This document shows positions 1-11,214 of a DNA stretch of 64,000 nt, one piece after another; the first letter of the stretch is position 1, and every line of letters starts with the position of its first letter. The notes beneath the pieces are model-generated. The model saw nothing but the letters and a program-made list of their open reading frames with translations. It was not told where the DNA came from and did not search any database. Both the position numbers and the translations under genes were made by a program. This DNA comes from Fonsecaea monophora. Taxonomy: Eukaryota; Ascomycota; Eurotiomycetes; Chaetothyriales; Herpotrichiellaceae. The DNA lies in contig NW_019173965.1 in the NCBI RefSeq assembly GCF_001642475.1, forward strand, positions 219,762-283,761, in the 5' to 3' direction.

Positions 1-3000
1 GCTGTGGACTACAAGGCTGCTCTACGACATCACGATCGGCAACCAGGCCCGGTAGAGACCCTCGCCTGTTTCCAAACCTCTCTTCGGATTGGGACGCTGG
101 ACAAGACCGACAACCTTGCACAAACACGCGCATTACAACAACAGCATATTCGTTATCATGACCAACGAACCCACCGTGCACGTTGGTTGTTGGATCCTCA
201 GAAGCATTACTTGCCCAATCACAGAACACCCGACTGGGCGCGTGATCCGCCTGCCATGCCTGTGCCATCAATGCCTGAACCTGTTGGGGGTGTAGAAACT
301 ACCACTTTTGCGGATTCAAGACACCGCGATGATCGAAGGCGAGCTCGGGGACGACAACCCTCGTTTATATCGGCCTCGTCAACACCACCACGAAAGGGAT
401 TATCTGTCGAGTCAGGCTTGCGGGATCGGTCAAATCATGGCCCTGTTGGATCCTGGCCGCCCCCGTCCGACAAATCTGGTCTTAGCCGTGAGGGTCTGGG
501 TCGTCTCCATTCAAAAGATCAAGATGTGCATCAGACCTTAGTGACGTTCTCCAGTCCATGGACCCCACCGCACTTTACACTGCATGATATCGAACCTGAT
601 ACAAGAAATCTGCCTCAGCTCCCTGCCTTGGATCCTGCCCAGTTTCCCTCCCTGACGCCAGCGGCCAGCACAGATCTTGGGACGATCCCAGACGAGTTCG
701 AGGACACACCACACAACGGTGTTGTCTTCATGGTCCAGAATGGCCTAAGAGGGTTTTGCACTCCCTCTCTCTTCATATCAATAGGAGATCTAATACGAGA
801 ACTGGGTGAGGATCGGCCGATGGACCAGCTGGACAAGGTGCAGATTACGGTTATGAAGCGAATTCTGGAATCCCACAAGCACGATGACCGCGGACACGTT
901 GTTGACTTCGCTGTTCAATTGCCCTTTGTACATGTTAGGTTGGTCAACAGCCTACAAGGCGGACCCGAGGGCCTCACACCATTTGCTCGACAGGACCAAT
1001 ACGACGTGAAACTCAGGAGTTCACAGTTATTCTACCGCCTCCTTCATCCGAGGACCAGTGCCAGAGGGGGGCACAACCAACCACACAGTCAACTGGCGTA
1101 TGGTTCGATTGAAAATTTGTCCGTGTCCGTACAGGATGCTACACTCACAACTGAGAAGCCCTCTGCACAGACTGCAGTCTCCCTGGCGAACGTGGGATTC
1201 TGGTTCTGCATGAAAGAAGAAATCAACTCCAAATTGCAGCTGAGCAACTTTGACGTTGTATTGTGGGCGGACCAACTCAACAGTATGGCAGGACTTATCC
1301 AAAGGACAGTGTCGATGGTCGATCGCATTGTCGATGGCTTTGAAGGTCTTGATCAGAGCTATAAATCAAGGCACTTGATATATCATCTAACCCAAGCGGG
1401 CAATACAATCTCGGATCCTGTCTTCCTGACGAGACCTTCCTATGTGCTCAGAAGTGCGGACAAGCATGTCCGTCTAAGCGACTCGTGGAAGATCATTTCC
1501 AGACTCAGGTACATCTTTGCCACCCTCGAAAAAGAGCAAGGGCGAGACTTCATTGCGAAGTGCGGCTGCGAAAACCTCGAGTTGAAAGATCCCGCCAAAC
1601 TCCAGGTTCTTTCTTCGTTCGAGCAGTGGCGAGGCTGGGATTACGCACGCGATAAAGTGCCGATCATGAGTTCCCTTTTTGACAGTGGGCGTGTCCAAAC
1701 ACCGGGAGCAGTCGACAACAAGCTGATTGTACAGACGGAAATCATCGTGGGAAAACTTGAAGTCATTTTGGATCCGGGACCTCGTCAGAGTGATTTGGCT
1801 CTATTCGGCCTTGATTTCAATATAATCCTGCGGCCTGCAGGTACATCCGGCCTCGACAAAAATGCGCGGAGAATCATCCTTCAAGCTTACACTGCAGACA
1901 CTTCGCTTCATCTCAACTGGGCTCTGGTCGAACTCGCCCGTCAGGTTATTGAGCTGGGCAGTCCTCTATCCCTACGAACAGCCGACACCAATGATTCCGT
2001 GGAGAAGGCAGCGCAAAGCCTGTCTGCAAAGAGAAACCACTTCACAGTTATGGTGGGAGCCGATGCAGCTTCCATTTACCTCACCACGATCAACCTGAAA
2101 CTGAAATGGGCAGCCGAAAGCTTTCGAAGTGGTGTCTCTTTCTCCAAAGGTGGCTCTAAGCCTACGATTTCCTCCTTCACGATTGCAGCATACACAGCAA
2201 TGGCCAAGTTCAGAAGCCATTCTCATACTCTGATGATGTGGCGCCTCCGCATGCCAAAACTATATGGATCAGTATGGCCACAGCCGCCCGCCAGCTCCGG
2301 CGACCAAAAGATGGTGGTCCAGATCTGTGCCGCTTCGCACAAGTTTCGGTTTCAGATGAAGGAAGACGTTGTCAAGTTGCTTGTAGTCGCCGATTCTGTC
2401 GTGCGCGAGGAAGCTGCGACAATTACTGATTTACTCCATCAAATTCCTAGCGCAAACGGCAGCAAAGTCCAAAAGAGTTCTGGTTCAAACGATGCTCTCA
2501 ATCTCGATCTCCGTGTTGCCATGTTTTTGGACGACTACAGGTTGAGCTTCGTGATCGTTCCGTCTCTACACTATGCAATTGCCGGGAACGTGGCCCGCAC
2601 ATCGATCATTCCACGGCGACATGGTGGACTGGATGTCAATTTTGATATTAAAGAGCACGAGCACTTGTTTGAAGTCCCCGAAGGTGCCTCCCAGGGCAAC
2701 TTGTCCCTCTTGAAGATGCCACCGATCAATGGGCGTCTTTGCGTAGCTCAGAATGATGCTCTGGTGTCAGTCCGAGCTCGTATGACTGTCGAACAGATTA
2801 ATCTGGAAGCGTCGGGTGTGCGAGCTTGTTTCGACGCACTGAATCAGCCTGGCGTGATCCAATTAATACTAGATGCCAGGAGAGCAGTCCAGCGAGTGCA
2901 AGAGTCCATCGATCATCTCACAGGTGGGAAGTCCAAACCCAAGGCGGACAACCCTTCTGACGCCACACTTTTGCTTCGCTATGCAATTCATGGAACTCTT

Positions 3001-6000
3001 GCCGGGATCAAGGTCCACTTCAGTGCGCCGTCTGTCCGGGAAGATCAGGACTACCGTGCCGATATGGAGCTTCAGCTCCAAGGGACGACATTATACATTC
3101 ACAACGAAGCGGAAGATCCGGACTCGATTCACGAGCGGCCACAGTTCATCCTAAACTCTCAGGGCATTGGCCTTGGGCTTTATCGCAGTACAAGATCCGA
3201 GCGGGCTAATTTCGGCCTCTGCACCATAGGTGTGAAAGCCTCGGGCAAAACCGAGACAATTGGGAAGTCAGGGACAGTCCAGGTTTATAGGGCATGGAGC
3301 GACGGAATTGCTATTGAGCTGTTTGAGGAGAGTGCTACCCTCGCAGTCGACATCATGGCATTTCTGCAAGATCGGATCAAATCACTCAAGCTTGCTGATA
3401 GTGGGGAGAACATGCAACACATCCGGAGGATGACCACCGCTGGCCTCACGGAGCGGTTGAGACCTCGAGATCCAATGGATGTGGCCAGTGAAGCGGCCGA
3501 GAGCGTCGACGGCACTTCTACCATCCTCTATGCGTCGACCTATGCTCTTGACCTCGAGAACATTATGCTCCGATGGAATTTGACGCGAAGCCCTGGTTTT
3601 TCGCCTACCCGTGAGCTGGACGATCTCGTTTTCTCAATACGAAAGGTCGATCTCAAGACCCGACAAGAAGGAACCGCTCGTCTATCGATATTGGATACAC
3701 AGTTGCAGATTGTTCCACAGTCCCATTCGCAGAACCCCATTGAACGGACCGCCAACTCTGCATTACTACCCGAAGTAGTCTTCGCCACGGCCTACCTCTC
3801 CACCAAGCATGAACGACGCTTTGCGTTTCAAGCGAAAGGGAAAGCGCTGGACCTGCGACTTTCTTCCGACTTCGTGATACCAGGTCACGCCTTACAAAAG
3901 TCGCTTGGCAATGCCAGCGCCGAGTTACGCAGAGCGAAGAGTTTCCGTGCGACCAGTCCAGCAACACCACAAGCCTCTCAGATGGATTTGTTGGGCGGAA
4001 AGCGACTGGCATCTCTTTTAGTTGATGCTGATTTTGCCGGCGCTGTGGTCCATATCAGCCCTCGGAGCGAAGTTGAACACAAGAGTTCAGTATTCGGGTT
4101 CTTGAAAGGCAAGAAACGATCCCGGGCAGGCCGGTATGGTCAAGCAGTCCAAGGTGAAGACGTTTCATCAGCTGTGTTAAAGGCTCCTGGAGTTGCTCTG
4201 AAAGTCGAGTACAAAGACGACAACCGAGATGATCCGTCCCTGAGCACTGAGGTCAGAGTCGCAGCATCCTCGAATACTCTTTACCCTACTGTCGTGCCGT
4301 TGATACAAGAAATATCAGCAAGCATCAAAGAGATCCTGGGCGACGATCGGACAGGGGATGGCAAGGCTGGCTCAGCGGCAGACGCTCGCAGCTACCTTTC
4401 GGAGACGGCGCTCAGTAACTCGAATCCAAGTACCATTTTCGGACGCTGCAAACTGAATGCTGGGCTCTACATACAACCACAGCAGTTCAGCTTGAGCTGT
4501 CAACCGATTGCAAGAGTGGCGGCCACAGCCAGATTTGCAGACATATTCGTCAGGGTCAACACCGTGTCTGCCCCTGATCAAGAACGATTCTTTGCCATTC
4601 AGACGACATTCAATAAACTCGCGGCTTCGGTACAACATGTTTATTCACGGGAATCAACTGCCAGCTTCGAAGTGGATTCCATTGTCATGTCGCTCATGAA
4701 CAGCAAGCATGTCAGCGCGACGACGGGTATTTCAGTGGTTCTCAATATCAGTCCGATGAAGACAGACATCAATGCAAAACAACTGCAGGACTTTCTGCTC
4801 TTCCGTGAAATCTGGTACCCGCCAGAACTGCGCAGCAAGTCCAAAACAGCCGCCCCCACCGCTTCTCCCCTGGACCAACAAGCCTATGCAATGCAGCGCT
4901 ATCAGGAGTTCTCCGGGAAGGGCACTTTACCATGGCATGCTATCGTGTCAGTGCAGGAAGTCCAGCTCCAAGTCGACCTTGGTCAGGGGCTCGGCAAATC
5001 GATCTTCACGATCTCCAAACTTTGGGCCTCGTCGAGAAAGAACAGCGATTCGGAGCAAAACTTGTGCATGGGGTTTGACAGAGTCGGGGTCGACAGCACG
5101 GGGCGGATGAGCGGTTTCATTGAGCTGGAAAATATGAGAGCACGGACGTCGATCAAATGGCCAGAAGATGCAACAGCGAAGACCCGTGCCCCCCTCGTCC
5201 AGGCATCTATCGGTTTCGAGCACTTCCGCGTGAAGGCCGCCTTTGACTATCAACCGTTCGCAGTGGCTGACATTTCTTTCTTCGAGTTCTTGATGTACAA
5301 TGTGAGGCAGGGCCTTGGGAGCGACAGTGATCGACTGGTCGGCCTTGTCGATGGCGGCAAGGTTCAAGTGTTTTGCACCACAGCCACTGCCGCACAGGGC
5401 CTAGCTCTCGTGCAAGCGTTTGAACGATTGATGCAGGAGAAACATGAAGCCTACGAGACATCGCTCCGGGACCTGGATAAGTTCCTCCGAAGGAAATCGG
5501 TGTTTCCATCCAGCACTTGGACAACTCCCGCTCCGGTCAGGGAGCGCAAAGGGGAAACTGTTGCCAAGGGCACATTTGCGCTACACACAGACGTCGTTCT
5601 GACATTGGGCGCTCTTGATGCTGGCGTCTTCCCAAACACGTTCTTCGACAACCAGATCCTGAAGGTCGAAGCGACGGAAGTACAGGCGAGGTTTGCAGTG
5701 GCGACAACCGAGGGCAAAACTCATAGTGCCCTCGGAATGACGTTGGGACAACTCAGAGTCGCGTTGTCGAGTGTGACGCGGGTTACCACCAAAGCTCTGA
5801 GCGAGGTGTCGGTCCCGGATGTCATCGACAGAGCCACCACCTCCCGAGGCGGAACCATCGTCAAGGTACCTCGTCTCGTCTCAGCAATGCAAACCTGGCA
5901 GGTCGCGGACTCCAACACGATTGAATATACCTTTCGGAGCACCTTCGAGGGCAAAGTCGATGTTGGTTGGAACTATGCGCGAATCAGCTTCATCCGCGGC

Positions 6001-6351
6001 ATGTGGCAAGCTCATTCCCGCGCCCTGGCTCAGCGCCTGGGGAAACCCCTCCCACCATCTGCCATCAAAGTCACAGCGGAGCCCTCGGAAGATGGGGAGA
6101 ACGGACGTCAAGAGAAGATCACTGCGGTTGTCAATGTTCCGCAGAGTAAATTCACCTATGTGGCGCTTGAGCCGCCGGTGATTGATACGCCACAGCTTCG
6201 AGACATGGGCGAGGCGACGCCGCCGTTGGAGTGGATCGGATTGCACAGGGACAAGCTGCCCGAGGCCACACATAGCATTGCAATCGTGAGCCTGTTGGAG
6301 ATTGCGAGGGAGGTGGAGGATGCATATACTAGGATATTGGGAGCGAGCTGA
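1..6351 (+). CDS. csf1: Csf1/BLTP1-family bridge-like lipid transfer protein, 5'-truncated by the window
   Basis: The frame is open from the first base, so the gene begins upstream; about 2115 C-terminal residues are visible, against about 3000 for yeast Csf1. Csf1 belongs to the bridge-like lipid transfer proteins (BLTP1 family), long hydrophobic-groove rods at ER contact sites that move glycerophospholipids and support lipid and GPI-anchor homeostasis and cold tolerance. Recognition rests on overall fungal Csf1 character and the typical C-terminal end, including TPQLRDMGEATPPLEWIGLH shortly before the stop. The region shows alternating beta-rich segments without catalytic motifs, as expected for this fold. 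The first 180 or so residues are low-complexity and charged; homologous-looking sequence begins near position 540. No intron is needed in the visible part. The stop is TGA at 6349-6351. The next gene (MFS transporter) is convergent. The family call is firm; the N-terminal transmembrane anchor lies outside the window. Confidence 0.85.
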   Translation, partial: AVDYKAALRHHDRQPGPVETLACFQTSLRIGTLDKTDNLAQTRALQQQHIRYHDQRTHRARWLLDPQKHYLPNHRTPDWARDPPAMPVPSMPEPVGGVETTTFADSRHRDDRRRARGRQPSFISASSTPPRKGLSVESGLRDRSNHGPVGSWPPPSDKSGLSREGLGRLHSKDQDVHQTLVTFSSPWTPPHFTLHDIEPDTRNLPQLPALDPAQFPSLTPAASTDLGTIPDEFEDTPHNGVVFMVQNGLRGFCTPSLFISIGDLIRELGEDRPMDQLDKVQITVMKRILESHKHDDRGHVVDFAVQLPFVHVRLVNSLQGGPEGLTPFARQDQYDVKLRSSQLFYRLLHPRTSARGGHNQPHSQLAYGSIENLSVSVQDATLTTEKPSAQTAVSLANVGFWFCMKEEINSKLQLSNFDVVLWADQLNSMAGLIQRTVSMVDRIVDGFEGLDQSYKSRHLIYHLTQAGNTISDPVFLTRPSYVLRSADKHVRLSDSWKIISRLRYIFATLEKEQGRDFIAKCGCENLELKDPAKLQVLSSFEQWRGWDYARDKVPIMSSLFDSGRVQTPGAVDNKLIVQTEIIVGKLEVILDPGPRQSDLALFGLDFNIILRPAGTSGLDKNARRIILQAYTADTSLHLNWALVELARQVIELGSPLSLRTADTNDSVEKAAQSLSAKRNHFTVMVGADAASIYLTTINLKLKWAAESFRSGVSFSKGGSKPTISSFTIAAYTAMAKFRSHSHTLMMWRLRMPKLYGSVWPQPPASSGDQKMVVQICAASHKFRFQMKEDVVKLLVVADSVVREEAATITDLLHQIPSANGSKVQKSSGSNDALNLDLRVAMFLDDYRLSFVIVPSLHYAIAGNVARTSIIPRRHGGLDVNFDIKEHEHLFEVPEGASQGNLSLLKMPPINGRLCVAQNDALVSVRARMTVEQINLEASGVRACFDALNQPGVIQLILDARRAVQRVQESIDHLTGGKSKPKADNPSDATLLLRYAIHGTLAGIKVHFSAPSVREDQDYRADMELQLQGTTLYIHNEAEDPDSIHERPQFILNSQGIGLGLYRSTRSERANFGLCTIGVKASGKTETIGKSGTVQVYRAWSDGIAIELFEESATLAVDIMAFLQDRIKSLKLADSGENMQHIRRMTTAGLTERLRPRDPMDVASEAAESVDGTSTILYASTYALDLENIMLRWNLTRSPGFSPTRELDDLVFSIRKVDLKTRQEGTARLSILDTQLQIVPQSHSQNPIERTANSALLPEVVFATAYLSTKHERRFAFQAKGKALDLRLSSDFVIPGHALQKSLGNASAELRRAKSFRATSPATPQASQMDLLGGKRLASLLVDADFAGAVVHISPRSEVEHKSSVFGFLKGKKRSRAGRYGQAVQGEDVSSAVLKAPGVALKVEYKDDNRDDPSLSTEVRVAASSNTLYPTVVPLIQEISASIKEILGDDRTGDGKAGSAADARSYLSETALSNSNPSTIFGRCKLNAGLYIQPQQFSLSCQPIARVAATARFADIFVRVNTVSAPDQERFFAIQTTFNKLAASVQHVYSRESTASFEVDSIVMSLMNSKHVSATTGISVVLNISPMKTDINAKQLQDFLLFREIWYPPELRSKSKTAAPTASPLDQQAYAMQRYQEFSGKGTLPWHAIVSVQEVQLQVDLGQGLGKSIFTISKLWASSRKNSDSEQNLCMGFDRVGVDSTGRMSGFIELENMRARTSIKWPEDATAKTRAPLVQASIGFEHFRVKAAFDYQPFAVADISFFEFLMYNVRQGLGSDSDRLVGLVDGGKVQVFCTTATAAQGLALVQAFERLMQEKHEAYETSLRDLDKFLRRKSVFPSSTWTTPAPVRERKGETVAKGTFALHTDVVLTLGALDAGVFPNTFFDNQILKVEATEVQARFAVATTEGKTHSALGMTLGQLRVALSSVTRVTTKALSEVSVPDVIDRATTSRGGTIVKVPRLVSAMQTWQVADSNTIEYTFRSTFEGKVDVGWNYARISFIRGMWQAHSRALAQRLGKPLPPSAIKVTAEPSEDGENGRQEKITAVVNVPQSKFTYVALEPPVIDTPQLRDMGEATPPLEWIGLHRDKLPEATHSIAIVSLLEIAREVEDAYTRILGAS

Positions 6352-7037
6352 TCTGGGGAATTCTTTTTTTCCTTTCCTGGACAAAGGCAAGCATAGCGAT
6401 GGCGTGGCATTGAGGACTTGGGCAATTGCTCAGAAAAGATTTACTTGAATTGATATCTATTAATTAAAAAAGTAGCCCTTGAGAACTAAACACCTCGGGT
6501 CTTGTCACCATGGACCCCTCTTATCTTCCATTAGTCCTCCCTGGAATAGTTGAGACCAGCAGACTAGGAGAGGTTGGTTTGTCAATTAAGCACCAAGAGA
6601 ACCTCGCTCATCCCTTCAGTGCTTCACTTACTCGCTTGACCCCCACATCTCTCGCTCTCCTATTTCGTTTCGTCCATATATCTCGATCCTCTCTCTCTCT
6701 CTCTCTCCGTCCACACATCCCACACATCTCCACCACAAAGGAAAGATGCCAATAGGGACGGACATTGCCACCCCGACTTGTATCCTTCCCTCTCCTGCCA
6801 TCTGCCATCTGCCAGAAGACTTGTCGCTAACCAACCGCTTGCTTTGTTTCGAAGATGGAGGAAAAAGGTCTCGATCGTCTGACACTTTTGAATCCCGCAT
6901 CCCTCAGGGATCTGTGTGTCCGATAACCATTTCACCCCCACACTCGGGGTTTAGTCGGGCGACACCTTTTGGTAGTTTCTGCAAACTGTATCTTATCTTT
7001 CTTTTCTGCTCTCCTGCCATCTTGGTGATTTTTTTTT
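6352..7037. other. Convergent intergenic region between csf1 and the MFS gene
   Basis: About 690 bases between two converging stops, so it holds two 3' ends rather than a promoter. An AT-rich stretch near 6455-6475 follows csf1, and a run of T directly borders the MFS stop near 7030. A short CT microsatellite lies at 6689-6706. Small frames here show no recognisable domain. Confidence 0.6.
6689..6706. repeat. (CT)9 microsatellite
   Basis: Nine uninterrupted CT units in the convergent csf1/MFS intergenic region. It is short and likely to vary in length between strains. No coding role is seen. Confidence 0.9.
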
Positions 7038-8845
7038 TCACACTTCGCCAGCCTTCTTGGCCCCGATGGGAGAAACCTCGTTTTCATCCTTGAAGGCGTA
7101 GCGGCTGAATTTGCGGATGCGCGCGCCGTAAAAGTAAAAGGCGTAAGGGATGGCGCAGCAGGCGAGGGCCAAAAACGCCAGGAGCGAGCTGGCCCACTGG
7201 TAGCCCAGGGTGTGGTACATCTGGACGGTGAAGAGGACGACGCCGGCGCCCCAGAAGGAGCGGATGCAGGTCTTGGCGGCGAGGGCCGAGGCGGCCAGGT
7301 GCTGGTACGTGTCGACGAGGTAATTGTTGGCCGAGTTGTAGAGGAAGATGAAGCCGAAGCCGACGGGGAAGCCGCCCATCATGGGCCCCCAGTACGAGAC
7401 GTCCGGGTAGGATGTCCACCCGAAGATGAACAGCCCGATCGGGATCAGCCAGCACGAAAGCATCATCGGGATGAGGCGCGCTTCCGCCGGTGGTTTGCCG
7501 TCCGGGTACCTGGCGCAGATGGAGAGATAGTGTCGGTTGACAAAGGGCGAGAGGACCGCCGACAACAGCACCCCGACGGCCAGCGGGATGAACATCAGGC
7601 CCGTGCTGCCTTCGGTCCACCCTTTGCCCTCGACGTAGACGATGGGGTATGCGACGAAGAACATGTACAGAAGGCCGTAGAGCACCGACATGTACAACGA
7701 GATGAGAAGCACGATGGGTTCGAGGAACAGTAGCTGCAGAGGCCGGAGGAGGAAGATGGCAAGTTGCTGCGTCAACGGGCGGGTGTCGAGGTCCCTTTCC
7801 GTCACGTACCTGCTGTCACCCGTCTCCTTGCGGAGTTTCTTGGCCCGTTTGTCGAGGAGGATCGGCGTGTAGGTTTCCGGCACCGTGAAGGTCAGGATGG
7901 CCAAGCAGAACCCGGCGAGGATGAGTTGGATCCAGTAGAGCCAGCGCCAGCCGGCGGCATCACCGAGAAATCCGCCCGCCAGGGGTCCGATCGCAGGACC
8001 GATAAAGGGCGCAGCTGAGAAGACAGCCATGGGGACGCCACGCTCTTCGTTCTTCCACAGGTCGGCCAGTGTGCCACCCACAAGAGTCATGGGGGCAGAG
8101 AAGGCGATGCCGTCAATGAGCCGACAGACCAACAGAGTGCCAATGTTCTGTGCCACGGCGCAGGGTATTTCAAATATGACAGCGAGACTGAGGGTGATGA
8201 TATAGACCGGTTTCCGACCGTAGAGTTCCGACAACGGTGCAAATGCGAGGGGCCCGACTCCGAATCCGATGACGAACATGGTGATGGTCAGGAGGGAAAC
8301 TTCTTCTGAGACGTGGAATGTTTCCGAGACGCCTTCCAAGTCGGCGGTGATGACGGCGCTGTTGAAGGCGACGGTAAAGCATGTGAATGCGACGACCATG
8401 GTGCACCACCACTCTGTTCGCAGCAGGGTTAGCAGGCGCAGGAAGGAATTATAACGGAAAGGAAATGTGGCACGAAGCACATACTATAAGCCTTGGACCA
8501 GTTCTTTGGGTTCTCTGGATCCCCAACCTTGAAAGTCACCAATTCGTGCTCCTCAAGCGCTCCGGTGACCCTCGAAATCGTCTTCTTGGGAATCACACCA
8601 GTCGTCGTCTCCTCCAGGTATTCGTTCATGTTGGCCTCATCATTGAGGATGTCGTAAGGCAAATCCAGCACATCCGAGGCATCTTGTGTCGGCCTTGTCT
8701 GGTAGCGCTCCAGTGTTCGACGAGTGGACGTCCGGGTCATTCTGGTGTCTGATTTCTCAACGCCATGTTCCAAAGCGCCGTCAGCGTCCGACAGAGTTGG
8801 AGTTGTAGTTAGAGAAGCCCCGTGGGGCACGTGCGTGTGATCCAT
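7038..8845 (-). CDS. MFS transporter, DHA1-like multidrug/polyamine type
   Basis: The gene has two exons: 8845-8485 and 8413-7038. The intron, 8484-8414, starts GTATGT, ends CAG and contains a CTAAC branch-like site; splicing restores the family motif NPKNWSKAYKWW at the junction. The product is about 578 residues. A hydrophilic N-terminal cytoplasmic domain of about 120 residues precedes 12 predicted membrane helices. The conserved loop after helix 2 (PLSELYGRKPVY) is the fungal form of the MFS motif with G, R and K retained. Proton-coupled plasma-membrane efflux of drugs or polyamines is typical for this subfamily; the substrate cannot be read from sequence. It converges on csf1 and diverges from the glycine-zipper gene across 1.5 kb. 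It is not next to a secondary-metabolite backbone gene. Start: the first ATG of the frame, 8845. Confidence 0.88.
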
Positions 8846-10338
8846 GTTGAGTCTGGCGAATTGGATATGGGTCTAGGAAAATAGTTCTGAACAGTAGAAC
8901 TGTTTCTTCGTGCAGTCCTGAACGCCAACTGTGAGCTGGGAGACAAAAAGGGGCAATGAAGAGCCGGGAATGCGATGTATATATACTATAGTTTCCAGAA
9001 AATCTCCGTGCTATTTTGACAAACCTTCAGAGGCTTCGCCGCCCAGAAGGACGCTATCTGCGAAAGCCATGTGCGGACCCAGTGCCCAAAAAAGTCGAGA
9101 TCAAACATTGACTCCATTAACACATGCAGGTGGTTCGACCTTGTTTGCTTCGCTCGGTCTTGCGCAAAACGCGAGAGACGACGAGGCTAGCTACTTGTGA
9201 GTGGAGCGGGTGCGGAAAGGTCGCCGTGAGGCTGCCTCGCACCCAATTGAACAGTGCAACCAGTTAAGCTTAAATCAAGCGAAAGGGAAAGTCGGCATCG
9301 CCCTTGCTTGAGCGAAGACACCGAGTGCCACTCAGGAGGAACAGTGGAGGCCGAATCGTCAGCGCAGTTCAGACCGAATCCAACTCGAAGATACCGTTGA
9401 GAACAGCCGCGCCTGAGGAGAGATGCTGATTGGCAGTGGAAGCAAGAAGCGAGAAAAAGAACCAGTGATTATCAATGCCCGAGAAAGTACCGAACCTGGC
9501 CAGCTGGGAGGGCCGCCAGCTGTTGTCTCGGTTTGGATCCGCTCCCCGATAATGATTGGTCTTCTTGGGGTAGATCTCGCAAGGCTCTGAAGTGCAGGAG
9601 TACCCATTTCACAAATATATCACCATGCAAACGCTGAGTAAATGAAGACTCAGACGATCGATGTCACAGGGGAAATTCTTCCTCGTTTTTGCTTGCTGCT
9701 ATACGGCGGCTGGAATCCCATCTGAATCAGCGTCCACTGGATGTAACAATCTGGTGTCATTGAGAACAGATTCGGAGTCCGACATTCTACGGGCACTTCA
9801 GGGTCTGCCCTCAAGAGTGAGGACACTTCTTGGGCTTTGATGCTCGGAAAGAAGAAATGGCGATGAAACTCATTCCTTGAAGCATTGTCCTGTGGAGCAC
9901 GATCCAAGAAAGGATCAACCAGTATGAAGGGCCCATTCTCCCCCTTTTCTGTTCTGGAGGATTCGTGGGGATTGACAGGCAAAGCACACAATGACAATTC
10001 TCCTGATCACGGAGAGTGGCGGAGATGCCAGTTTCCAGGAAAAGAGAGGCATTTTGTGATATGGCCGAAAGGAGGAAGGCGTCTTGGCGGTCGCCTGTGG
10101 CTTGGTGAGCCTGACGTTTCGGATTGGTTTTCACGTCCTCCTGGCTGTTCCGAGCGATGACCTCATAATTTATCCGCCCTTCCGGCCACAAGCCCCCGCC
10201 AACCTCCGCGCATCACCCGGACTGACTAAGGATTGAGGCTGCTGTCACTCCCATCATGCGCCGCCCTTGATAACACTTGCGACAGTATCTCTGCTTCGCT
10301 TCTTTCTGAAGACTGCTATTCGACTCATCCATATCAAC
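8846..10338. other. Divergent intergenic region, MFS and glycine-zipper genes
   Basis: About 1.5 kb between two outward-pointing genes, so it should carry both promoters. The only coding hint is a pair of overlapping minus-strand frames at 9650-10191 (up to 126 codons). I recognise no domain in them and see no clear gene model, so they are not called as a gene. Confidence 0.5.
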
Positions 10339-11214
10339 ATGTCAGACTACTACAACCAAAACCCATATCCTCCCCCGCCAGGGAGCGGGTACAACCAATA
10401 TCCGCCACCTCCGCGATCACAACACGAGGGTGGTCAAACCTACGCTGCTCCACAGGTAAGGCTAGTTTGTTGATTTCGAATGTGGCCAGCATCGGTCTTG
10501 GCTGACTCCTTCATCAGTCCTCCTATGGAGAGTATCAGCCTGCACGTGAAGACCAATACCGATCCTCGCCGCGTAACTCGGGCATGCAGGTCGGCCAGTA
10601 CGCGGGCGAATATGACGGTCGCTCGCGTCGTAACTCCGGCCCATATGCTGCCAGTCAGTACCGCGCAGGAGACAGCGCGTCATATTATGCGCCTCCATCG
10701 CAAGGATACGACGATCGCTATGACGACCGTCCAAGCTCCCGGGGCTCGAGACGGGAAAGGGGGAGGGAAAGATCGCGGGAAAGGTCAAGAGAACGCGGGG
10801 AGAAACATCACGGTGGGCACGAGGCAGAAAAGAACATAGGGGCAACTCTCCTTGGTGGTGCTGTTGGCGGATGTAAGTCTTGATACCGCCCTGTCGTTTG
10901 AACAGGGAGGGTCTAACAATGAGGTAGGGGCCGGTCATGAATTGGGCCACAAGAACGGCCTTATCACCGTTGCTGGAGCGCTCGCAGGTGCCTATGCCGG
11001 TCACAAGCTCGAATCCAAGCATGAGAAAAGCAAAGAAAGGAAAAAAGAACGCCGGGAAGGCGAGGCTTATGGCGAATACTATGACGACTACGAAGACCGA
11101 AGAAGCCGTTCGGTGTCTCGCTCCCGCAAGAGATCAGAGAGCAGGAGGAGAAGTGTCAGCAGTAGCAGCAGTGAAAGTGACAGCAGCAGGCGCAGGCATC
11201 GTCACCATCATTGA
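10339..11214 (+). CDS. Glycine-zipper, Tyr/Pro-rich protein with SR-like tail
   Basis: There are three exons: 10339-10455, 10518-10872 and 10928-11214, giving about 252 residues. Both introns are short and GT-AG; the second has CTAAC upstream of its acceptor, and splicing rebuilds a continuous glycine zipper (GGAVGGWAGHELGHKNG). The order is a Pro/Tyr/Gln-rich N-terminus (NQNPYPPPPGSGYNQYPPPP), a Ser/Tyr/Arg middle, an Arg-Glu-Arg-Ser block, a hydrophobic glycine-zipper segment at about residues 147-186, a Lys/Glu stretch, then an RS-rich, serine-run and His-rich tail. Glycine zippers of this sort (Rick_17kDa/2TM type) occur in small membrane-associated or self-associating proteins. Function is unknown: a membrane-inserted or assembly-prone low-complexity protein is the plain reading. 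The in-frame codons upstream of 10339 lack an ATG, which sets the start. Confidence 0.75.
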
